Shown here: in pieces, positions 55,260-64,000 of the stretch
Layout: every line of letters starts with the position of its first letter
How positions within the stretch are numbered: position 1 is the stretch's first letter
Source: Lycorma delicatula
Lineage: Eukaryota > Arthropoda > Insecta > Hemiptera > Fulgoridae
Assembly: GCF_047948215.1 (NCBI RefSeq)
Contig: NC_134455.1
Span: 301,462,147-301,526,146 of the forward strand
DNA: 64,000 nt
Direction: 5' to 3'
The notes under the pieces: model-generated
What the model saw: the letters and a program-made list of their open reading frames with translations, nothing else
What the model was told of the DNA's origin: nothing
Database searches by the model: none
Program-made: the position numbers and the translations under genes

Positions 55260-56725
55260 TCTTTATATATAAAAATGTTAAGTTCGTTTGTGTACGCTTC
55301 AAAAACTCAAAATGTTCTGCACCGATTGAGCTCAAATTTTAGCACGATATATAACCCGCATCAAAGATTGTTTCTATTTTTCGCATCAGTCACATACCCG
55401 CGACCGCGAGAAAACAGTTTTTTTAACGGTCAGCTGTGTATCAGTGACCGTGCCATCTGCCGGAATGGAGGGGAACACTCGCCATACTAGCTAACGACAA
55501 CCGCAGTCATATTTGAAACAATACCTGTTCCCAATTACATTGTTTATTAACAACAAAAAAAACCCGTATCCACTTGCATCTGATTCAGCTTATTATACAA
55601 TCTGAATTAAATATTCACTTTAATCGAGGTACTTTTGTGTGATCGTGTCGTGATTGAGCTGCGCCTTTCACCAAGCTCTGAATTTATTAGAAAACGACCA
55701 ACAGTGGGATATATGTATTAATTACGCGTGCAAAACTGCACATCCAAACCAAATTCGCGCATTATTCGCAATTATATTGACCGCTTGCTTCCCTACATCA
55801 CCCACAGAGTTATGGGAAAGATATCTGTCGCATATGGCTGAGGATATTTTGCATAGAGTACGCCTAGAAAATACCAATATGACCATGGAATTTACAGAAG
55901 GCATTTACAACGAAGCATTGATAAATATTGAAGACAAGTGCTTAGCTAGGCAAATAAAGTTCTTAGTCAATTGGGAATGCCAGCACCCACCCGAGCTGCG
56001 ATTGCTGCATTTGATGTGGATTTACGCCGTGAACAGAGTTACAACATTGGTGATCTTCAGTCATATGTCCAATCAAACATTCCCAAATTAACGCATGAAC
56101 AGAAAGGCATTTATGATCCCATAATGCAAATGATAAATGACGGAGTTGGGGGGGACCTTCTTCTTGGATGCGCCAGGAGGAACTGGAAAAACATTCCTCA
56201 TTAGATTGATTCTAGCAACGGTACGATCAAAAAATGACAATTATCCTGTTTTGGAATATTAATCAGCCAAAACTCTGCAACGGCACGCGACTTGCAGTTT
56301 AGAAATTGATGAATAACGTAGTGGAAGCAACGATTTTAACGGGGCCTTTCAAAGGTGAAGATGTCCTCATTCCTCGAATACCCATAATCCCGACCGATAC
56401 ACCATTTTAATTTAAAAGATTGCAATTCCCAATTCGATTGGCATTTGCAATCACAATCAATAAAGCACAAGGTCAATCTTTAGAATTGTGTGGTTTAGAT
56501 TTAGATGCGGATTGCTTCTCACATGGGCAACTGTATGTTGCGTGTTCCCGAGTCGGCAAACCAGTTAGCCTTTATATCTACGCAGTCAGTGGAAAAACAA
56601 AAAATATTGTATATCCACAAGTATTGCAAAATTAAACTTCTATGAAACGTATGCTTTGTTTTGTTTCTCATTTCTCATCCATGCAACCACAATGTGCCAC
56701 AGCAAAGCGTGGCGGGTAGAGCTAG
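55260..56725 (+). mobile_element. Helitron with both ends, internally deleted
   Basis: The 5' end tctttatatataaaaatg follows an A. The 3' end is CTAG (56,722-56,725) followed by T, so the element sits between A and T as Helitrons do. A small hairpin (gccac at 56,696-56,700 with gtggc at 56,709-56,713) lies eight bases before the CTAG. The 1,466-bp length is far below the several kilobases of an autonomous Helitron, so most of the Rep-helicase is gone. Confidence 0.85.
55640..56634 (+). pseudogene. Helitron Pif1-like helicase remnant
   Basis: Pieces of the C-terminal helicase of a Helitron RepHel protein, which unwinds DNA during rolling-circle transposition. Segment 55,654-56,091 covers the region before the helicase core (LWERYLSHMAEDILHR, YNEALINIEDKCL). 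From about 55,980 another frame reads PTRAAIAAFDVDLRREQSYN and LTHEQKGIYDPIM. A third frame has the Walker A motif FFLDAPGGTGKTFLI (GGTGKT at 56,176-56,193). Motifs between Walker A and motif V, including Walker B, are deleted. Segment 56,420-56,635 has [16 protein letters not shown] and [20 protein letters not shown] (motifs V-VI), ending [11 protein letters not shown]. Frameshifts plus the deletion make it inactive. Confidence 0.85.
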
Positions 56726-58857
56726 TTATAAATAAAATTAGCTTTTTTTTCTATTAATTCTATTTTGTGAATTGTATTTTATTTAATAAAAACTGTATTA
56801 TTAACGGCATTTTGAAGGAAAGTACGGTATTACCGTCGGCTGCACGATAGGTGTGAGTAATGAAAATGAATTTTCTTTACGTTTTGAGGTATGAGGAGTA
56901 CGAAAATATCATCCACTTAAAATGTGGTTTCGTTATTTTACATATATATATATATTTATGAAGATATTATACACTTGTATATGCTTATATAAGTTGTGCA
57001 TGTAGGAATCTGATGAAGATTAGTCGAATTGTTCTTCAGTTATGTTGTTTAGTATTTATTTTTTAATTCTTTTTTTTTCCAGCGACTTTTAATTTTATTT
57101 ATTTATTTATTTTTATTTTTTTTTATTACGTGTATTTCTTAAATAAGGTTGACGACACAATATTTTTTATTGCCTATAGATTAATTATCGGAACTATAGA
57201 TTAATATTAATTATCGGAATTTAGTAATTATCATAAATTTAGAAAATATTTTGAACATGTGTTAATGTGATCCAGCTAGACAAAAATTTACTCGCTACAA
57301 AACCATTGAATCAGCCTTTTGGTACAATGATGACGTAATTTTAAAAGGTAGACAAAGAAACTCGAATTGTAAACCGGAAGAAGTAATCTTTCCTATCTAC
57401 TACGGCCTTTCTTTTTCTGTTCTGTTTAGCCCCCGGAACCACAGTACGGTATTACTTCGACCTGTATAGCCTAAAATGTTGAATTACCCCAAAACTTAAC
57501 TCGACATTATCTCGATTAACGAAATACAATAATGTTTTGTTGCTTTAAATTTTATTTCTTTATACCGTCAATAACATTTTAGACGTTTACTAAAATTTCC
57601 CACCTTATTGGGATTCAAAATTAAAAAGCAGCTTGTTTTTATTTCTGAGGTAAAGGTTTTGGTCTTCTACTAAATTAGATATATGTGTTATATTAAATGA
57701 AAATTAAAGAAGTACATAAATTTTCGTTTAGTTTCTGTTCATTTTGCCATCAGAAAATTGAATCATGAGATCCAATTGTTTGTGGATTCAAACAACCGGT
57801 AGAAGACATTTTGCTTTTGAACTCTTTTTTCGAACCACCTTAGCTCGGCTCATAATAGGATTTTGGAATTTTCAATATTTCTAGGTATTTTGAAGGACCA
57901 ACTAGTCTGATACCAAGTTTGAAGTTTCTAGGAAAACATTTTACTTACAGTACCTGTTCTGAAAATGTACCTCTCACTTTAAATAGTAATGAAATCTGCT
58001 GAAGCAATGTATCTCAAAAAAAGTTAAGTTTGTTTTTTATTATTTTTCTTGGGGAGAAGCGTATGTAAATGGAGTGTATAATTACAATTTAAAAAACTCA
58101 ATGCCAAAAATAATTAATTATCTGTATAGACCTTTTCAGTAATCTACCTTCTCATTTGCACTGCATCGGAGTGTAATTAGTTCTATTCTCTCATCTAATA
58201 GAATAAAGATTTGTTGCATTTATATTTTTTTAAATTTGTTTTATTTATATTATTTCATGAAATTTTTATAATTTTATCAATAATTTCCAGACCCATTTTT
58301 AATGTTTTTTTTAATTAATTGACTTCAAGGAATTGTCAAGATTCACTAATTAGTACTCCTTTTATGTTGTTCAACCCTCAGGACCATTTTGGCTCAGAGC
58401 CAATTGTTGTACTAAGTTTAACATTGAGCATTTTTACTCATGGCCAAATTCTTGGATTTCAAGGTTTTTATTTTTTCGAGCAGGAAGTTGTTTCGGTGGT
58501 AATAAATATTTTCTAGGTACAAAATTAGAAGATTTTTAAACGAAAAATTGCACTGTTCCAATATCAATTTGAAAATATTTTTATTCGCCGTCATTTACTT
58601 AATACAAATTGTTTTTCCGTAATGATTATACCTTATACATTTAAAGTATTTTCCTACGAAACTTAAAGAAAATTAGATAAAAAATTAAGGTAACACGTAT
58701 TCCTGTATTTCAGATAGACTTAACTCAACTTCGGTACTACTTAATGTTTTGTATATTTCTTTTAACAAGACAAGGCGTTTCTTCTACATTTCTTTTTATA
58801 AAAATATATAACTTATATTTCTGCTTACAAACCAATGTAATTAATTATATATTCTAA
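56726..58857. other. AT-rich non-coding stretch
   Basis: Nothing supported. The 65-codon plus-strand frame at 58,319-58,516 shows no family. Confidence 0.5.
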
Positions 58858-58890
58858 CGCTTTCGGAAGTTATTTTCCATCTTCAGCGAC
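58858..58890 (-). ncRNA. Hammerhead-ribozyme-like core motif
   Basis: On the minus strand gtcg-ctgaaga-tggaaaataacttcc-gaaa-gcg holds the two conserved hammerhead core strings (CUGANGA and GAAA) around a short stem II (ggaa/ttcc, with one bulged u). Penelope-like elements often carry hammerheads in their terminal repeats, and this lies just downstream of the GIY-YIG remnant. The bulge and the lack of an obvious stem III suggest a decayed or partial copy. Confidence 0.35.
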
Positions 58891-59039
58891 ATTTAATAAA
58901 CTTGTATATAAGTATTCACTTCATATATTAATTTGATGTATATTAAAATTAAAATAAAATAAATTTCCATAAGTATAACAATCGATCGTCATGTTATAAA
59001 ATAGTCATACATTTGTACATCTAGTCAGTAAAAGCGTCT

Positions 59040-59580
59040 CTATTGTTATGTCTATGGTATAAAAGCAGTTTGTCCAACATACGAATCAATAATTATTGTT
59101 TAAAATTTGTTTGTTCGTTTATCAGTTTGTTGTTATTTAAGTATACGTGGAATTTTTCTAAGATAATCATTTCATAAAAGTCATTTGAATATTCAAGGAT
59201 ATTAATAAAATGATCTGGATCATAATCATGGCCGTGTTCCATGATATCTTTGACAAATTATATCGTTCGTTTCCTTGAATTATACAGTTAGTGTGTTCTT
59301 TAATTCTAAACGAAAAAGATAGATTAGTCATACCGATGTATTCCAAACTGCATTTAGCGCATTTCAAACTATATACTCCCTGTTTATCTAACTTGAACTT
59401 ATTATTGTATTTTATAAGGATCTTTGTTAATTATGTAGTTTATTATTTTGTTGTTCGTTGTATATGCTGTTTTTAATTCGAATTATTTAAAGATTTTATT
59501 GAATTTCCTGTCATTTTTATTATACTCAATTTTAACGTATTCATTTCCGTTATAATTATTTTTTAGCTTTATTGTATATA
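59040..59580 (-). pseudogene. Penelope-like element, C-terminal GIY-YIG endonuclease remnant
   Basis: The end of a Penelope-like retroelement protein, in which a GIY-YIG nuclease follows the reverse transcriptase and nicks the target. On the minus strand: KTAYTTNNKIINYIINKDPYK (the pre-nuclease linker, about 59,470), then KLDKQGVYSLKCAKCSLEYIGMT, which holds the GVY and YIG strings, the CxxC pair and the RIKEH segment (59,167-59,400). A frameshift near 59,250 moves the reading to DIMEHGHDYDPDHFINILEY and LEKFHVYLNNNKLINEQTNF, then a stop near 59,097. At least one more frameshift lies at about 59,400. The reverse transcriptase is absent; an AT microsatellite lies upstream. Confidence 0.75.
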
Positions 59581-59652
59581 TATATATATATATAGTATAT
59601 ACAATATACTATATATATATATATATAGTATATACTATATACTATATAGTAA
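59573..59652. repeat. AT-rich palindromic microsatellite
   Basis: (TA)n interspersed with gtatatac and actatata; self-complementary, so it could extrude as a cruciform. gctttattgtatat occurs on both sides (59,563 and 59,657). Confidence 0.85.
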
Positions 59653-59878
59653 TGTAGCTTTATTGTATATGGTATATTTTATTCTAGTATATAATTTATT
59701 AGGTTTTCGTTGGAAAAAAGGAATTACATTCATTTTTTGTGAAAGGTTTTTTTAAACGACTCATTTTTAAAGCACATTTATATTCCTTGAAAGTTTTCTG
59801 TTAATTTATTTATTTCAATTTTGTGAAGCATAGCAAAGTTTTTTTTTTTAATCTATAAGTTAATAATTTATAGGTATT

Positions 59879-59879
<1 letters not shown>

Positions 59880-59909
<30 letters not shown>
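59880..59909. repeat. (AT)n microsatellite
   Basis: About 14 TA units. Confidence 0.9.
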
Positions 59910-61515
59910 GTATATAATTATAGGTTAATAATTTTAACTGATTAATTAATTACTTAGGAGAACTTCCCCATGGATTAAAACATCGTATTCCCTTTTAATT
60001 TAAAGGAATTTAATGAATACGAGTATTTATTTGTGTAAGTTGTTTAATTCTGCAAACTACATTTATAGTTTTCACTAATAACTCTTCATTATATCTCCAT
60101 TATGTGCTAAATATAGTAAATATTACATGTTTTATACAACTATGAACATAATTACATAAAATGCGGTAGGAATAACCACTGGTTGATCTGACACATGACA
60201 ACACCATTAATAGCAACCAGTATAATAGCTAGGAACTTAATATTGTCACGCACACTTTTCAGGAGGTCGTACAACATAGAGAGTGGCTCGTAAAGAGTGA
60301 ACTTATCTACAGTAATAGAGACGATGCACAAAGAAGAAGACCAACAACTTCTAAAATATTCACGTTTTTATTTATTTTATTTAAGCGTAATTTATTTTTG
60401 ACAATAATGGAAGGAAAATATCTCTCCCAATATGGTTGAAGTATAAAGCGCCCTTTCTCTAAATATAGCCACTATTTTTTTTTAGTAAAATTATATTTCC
60501 AATTAAAATAAGATTCTTTTCAGATTTATCTTTCAAGGGTGGTGCTTTTGGCATCGTTAAACCATTGTGAGAATCAATTTATTGAGCCACAAAGAAAAGA
60601 GTGTATTAATTTATAATGTACGGGTGTTTTAAACTGTTTGTTCTATCAGTCTTTAATATACCGCAAAGCACAATTTTACGCGATTATTATCATGAAAACG
60701 TCAGTATATTTTAATGATCAATTAAAATTATATGAAAAACATCAAATTCCCCATGTTAATTAGACGTAATTAATATAATCTAATATTTTACAACTAAAAA
60801 GAATAAAATTATTTGCATAATTATAATAATAACCGTCTCGGTTTCATAATAACTGTGATGCTTATACATAAACTGTTTGAAGTGAGGTACAAGAGAGAGT
60901 TTCTCTCAGGGTAAGATTATTCATACTGCAAGCAGTCCTCGGGTTAAGTAACGTAAAGGTATGTAGGGTTGAAATATCATTTGCAGTTTTACTTGGTGTG
61001 GCATATTAGACTTAATGAAAGACAATGACAAACAATAAAATTGATTTTTACCTTAGTTCGAAAGATTTCTAACTTAAGATTTCTCTCGTAACGGTCCTAA
61101 ATCTAGAAGGATGTTTAAATGATTATTACATTATACCTAATCCATCAACTTTCGGAAAACTAGTTTTTTATAAATTTCAACCTTTTATGAATATGTATAT
61201 TATATTACATAGATTATCGTATAGCGTAGTTAAATTGTTATATTAAATACCTAACAACATACTAAAACATTATACAAATGTGTGAATCCCATTTGTGATC
61301 GGAATCGATTTTAAAACTTTTCAACCGCTTGATTAAGCTTTATACTTAGATTACGTTTTACGTTAAAATATTGAAAAGTGCTTCATAAAAATGTTAAAAA
61401 AAGCGGAATACAAGGTATAATAAATATTGGCAATTTAAAGATATTTAATATCTCTTTACTTTGTACAGTAATAAGTATATCTTTTTACGTTGTACAGTAA
61501 GCGAAAGAATAATTT
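59910..61515. other. AT-rich non-coding stretch
   Basis: No gene or element recognised. Confidence 0.5.
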
Positions 61516-62640
61516 TTACAATTTTCCTTGAAAGTGTTCAGTATGAGCACCTTTCATCATGCGGCACTCATCCAACCGACAGGAATTTCTGTCCCGTAGT
61601 TTAACCGGCTTTCATTACTTTCTTTCATTCTGGAGTAATGAAAAACACAGCTGCTTTAATTTTGGGCCTCAAATCTGAAGATCCTTTATAAAACAAGAAA
61701 GGAAAAGAATCATACGATTCAGATCACTTGTCGTGGGGTGAGATGACCTTAGAGGCCATTGCAAGCAAGCTTTGTCACTATAACCATGACTATCGGTCCA
61801 GCGGTTGGGGAAAACGTCATTTAACCGATGGCATCAGTTATTCTAGTGAAGAGGCGCACTATCTTGTTGCCAAACAAAATTCTTTGGTCCATCTTGCAGT
61901 TGAAAAAGCCATGTACGCAACATATTCAAATAAAGAATTCCTGTTACGCTTTCTTTAAGAAAAAACGGCCCGTAAACATCCCATGGGGGTATTGCACACA
62001 AAACATTTAATTTTGAGGCGTCCATTTTGCAATGTAAGAATTTAAGGGTATTTTTTCGTCCCCAAATATGAATATTATGTCCATTAACTTTTCCGCTAAG
62101 TGGAAATGTTGATTCATCACTAAACACAATACGATCAAGAAAGTCGTCATCTTCATATTGCAGCATTTCAATAGTAAGGTCGGCACGCACAGCGTAGTTA
62201 GTAGGCTTTAAAGACTGTTACGACTGAATTCGGTACGGACCCATATGTAAGCATTACCTTAAAACATTCCAATCTTTCGTCACCGGCATTGCTAGTTCGC
62301 CGACTTACTTCGTCATAATAATTTTATCTTTGAGGGTTATAGTATTTTAAACTTAAATCCTTCTTTTTTATTTAAATTAATTTATTTTTTCCGGCCTTCC
62401 TAACAGACTTTGTAGGACTACATAGGTAGGATTACCTGGCACGTTCAACATTTTCTTCAGATACGTTTGGTCTTCCTAACGTTTCCTTTATATTGACATC
62501 CAATCATTTCAGACTGATTTACGATCGATAAATGTCACTCGGGAGTTCACAATTAAACTTTACATTGAACCCGCATTGAACTGTAACTACAGATTCACAC
62601 TTAGGATTTCTGTTCGGGAGTCTCCAGCTTTGCTAGTGGC
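61516..62640 (-). pseudogene. IS630/Tc1/mariner-like transposase remnant
   Basis: A nearly full-length but decayed DDE transposase. On the minus strand in order: GRPNVSEENVERAR (linker after the first DNA-binding part, about 62,450); a helix-turn-helix region in mixed frames with MGPYRIQ-like sequence (about 62,235); the open segment 61,843-62,190 with IVFSDESTFPLSGKVNGHN (first catalytic D), SKLNVLCAIPPWDVYGPFF and FVWQQDSAPLH (second catalytic D); then, after stops and in another frame, LNDVFPNRWTDSHGYSDKA and SSHPTTSD (third acidic residue; TPCD in relatives). It ends CRMMKGAHTEHFQGKL-stop at 61,516, matching the family C-terminus. Multiple stops rule out activity. No terminal inverted repeats were identified. 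Confidence 0.8.
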
Positions 62641-64000
62641 GCTGTCAAGTAGAAAAATAAGGAATTAATCTACGGCTACATGCGCAACTAAAACTGTCTT
62701 ATCTGCTCTTTGATGCTAGCCTTAATCAACATTATACACCCCATCAATGAGTTACAAAAAATTAAAATTTCGATATTATTTTTTTAACACCAAGTATTTT
62801 GGGTAATTTGATTTTACGGAACAAAGTATACCGTACTAGTTGTATAAAAGTAGTAACCAGTTACATATCATTATTATTCAACAATTAACTAGAACTACGA
62901 ACAGTATAAAGTCTGTAAAAATCTGCATGTCTAGATATACCAGACGCGGCTAGATCTCATACATGTTCAGTTTTTCTACAGTATTGCTGTATAGACAGCA
63001 ATAACAGCAATAGACAGCGATAACAGATGATGGTTTGGCGATCGTTGGATTCTTAATAAAATAGTATTCACTTATCTTGCACTGAGATGTTCTTGGTGTT
63101 TATTGCTTATTTAATATGTTGCAATACCACAATTTTAAATTACAAATTTCTTCGTAATCCCTAATTCTTTGACCATTTTATCTCTTTTCGATAATTTTCT
63201 CTTTATTATTATTATTAATATTAGTATTATTATTATTATTATTATTACTGGGTTTTTTTTCTACAGACATACAACAGAATTTATCACCTTCCATTTTTAC
63301 TGCTTTTCTTTCTCGTACCTCTTGTATGTCTGGTATCTAATAAGCAGCAAACTTAAAACGAAACTGCAACTATAACAGTTGTTACAGTACCCCTTTTAGT
63401 CATAGAATTTTCAATTACATTTCACTGTCTTTAATTCAAAGGAGAATCTAGTGTTCTATCTATCCAATTATTGAAATTTTTACAAAATATTAAGATTTTT
63501 ATTATAATTATATTCGCAAAATTCTAACACCGTTGTTGTTATCGATTTATAAACGTACGTAGTGAAATAATGTAAACGGTTCCTAGCCAATAAAATTTTT
63601 TAAGCGCTGGATTGTTATGCCTATATCAGCTTTAACTGTGTTTTATTAGCTATGACTGACTGATAGTATAAAATAATATTATAGTGGATTTTGTGTATAT
63701 AAACAATCTTACAGCATTGTTATTCAGTATTATTGGGTCTTATGCTTACATGATTGAGAAAAAGAACTTTAATCTGTGTTTTAAACAGTTTTATACATTT
63801 TGTGTATCCGGGTATACTTCCGCTTTATGTAATCAAAGTTTTACCTCATAAAAAATGTTTAAAAATTAAAATATTGAATGCCTTTTTCCTTTCTTGAACA
63901 AAGTAAGTAATCGTAATAAGTATTTTTATCGCGAAAAATTTAGGTTTTCAGATTTCTACGGAAATATTCATTTTGACCATCCCTGAATCCATTTTGACTA
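62641..64000. other. AT-rich non-coding stretch
   Basis: No gene recognised. A short imperfect (TTA)n tract lies at 63,203-63,247. Confidence 0.5.
63203..63247. repeat. Short imperfect (TTA)n microsatellite
   Basis: About 45 bp of TTA repeats with attaata and ttagta interruptions, without a LINE unit attached. Confidence 0.9.

Noticed and set aside
58319..58516. 65-codon plus-strand frame near the Penelope-like remnant
   Set aside because: No similarity recognised and no continuity with the minus-strand element.

Overview
This is a eukaryotic, AT-rich, intron- and repeat-dominated window, almost certainly from an arthropod and probably an insect. The evidence is the mix of tRNA-derived SINEs, R1-clade and I-like LINEs, a Penelope-like element, a Helitron, hAT and IS630/Tc1/mariner transposase remnants, and long TTA and AT microsatellites. 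The SINE and transposase types recall hemipteran genomes, but the species cannot be fixed from the sequence. I found no convincing host gene. Every coding signal I could support belongs to a mobile element.

Layout. 1-19,969 is AT-rich DNA with scattered old elements: a SINE with perfect target-site duplications (1,459-1,757), a possible pogo/Tigger-like MITE (4,986-5,351), a GC-rich island (about 7,305-7,590), a broken hAT transposase of the ZBED5/SCAND3 type (about 10,045-11,425), a mariner-like transposase fragment (11,815-12,306), paired direct repeats (12,306-13,985), an R1-clade LINE 3' fragment (about 14,040-15,086) and a decayed LINE with ORF1 and endonuclease traces (about 18,500-19,860).

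19,970-44,203 is the centre of interest. It holds nine head-to-tail copies, all on the minus strand, of a roughly 2.35 kb unit made of a 5' UTR, one long ORF1 (about 550 codons, three CCHC-type zinc knuckles), a short 3' UTR with a conserved hairpin, and a poly(A) tract. Each unit is joined to the next by (TAA)n. No unit carries an ORF2 (endonuclease/reverse transcriptase). ORF1 is intact in six of the nine units (3, 5, 6, 7, 8, 9), has a single nonsense codon in units 1 and 2, and has a 2-bp insertion in unit 4. Sequence variants are shared between units in a mosaic way, which points to unequal crossing-over or gene conversion. The 5' (right) end of the array is a nearly perfect (ATT)n tract of about 1,446 bp. 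The ORF1 resembles I-clade/jockey-type gag proteins, and the (TAA)n tail recalls the Drosophila I factor. I read the array as an ORF1-only, non-autonomous LINE derivative (comparable in design to mammalian HAL1) that has become tandemly amplified.

44,204-64,000 returns to AT-rich DNA. It contains a 5'-truncated R1-clade ORF2 with a perfect 15-bp target-site duplication (45,114-47,509), a perfect 13-bp hairpin (49,090-49,118), a SINE next to a direct repeat of about 120 bp (50,099-50,672), a second SINE type with a 14-bp duplication (53,526-53,690) and a related copy (54,545-54,667), Helitron-derived repeats (53,879-54,430), an internally deleted Helitron with both termini (55,260-56,725), the GIY-YIG end of a Penelope-like element (about 58,858-59,580) and a decayed mariner-like transposase (61,516-62,640).
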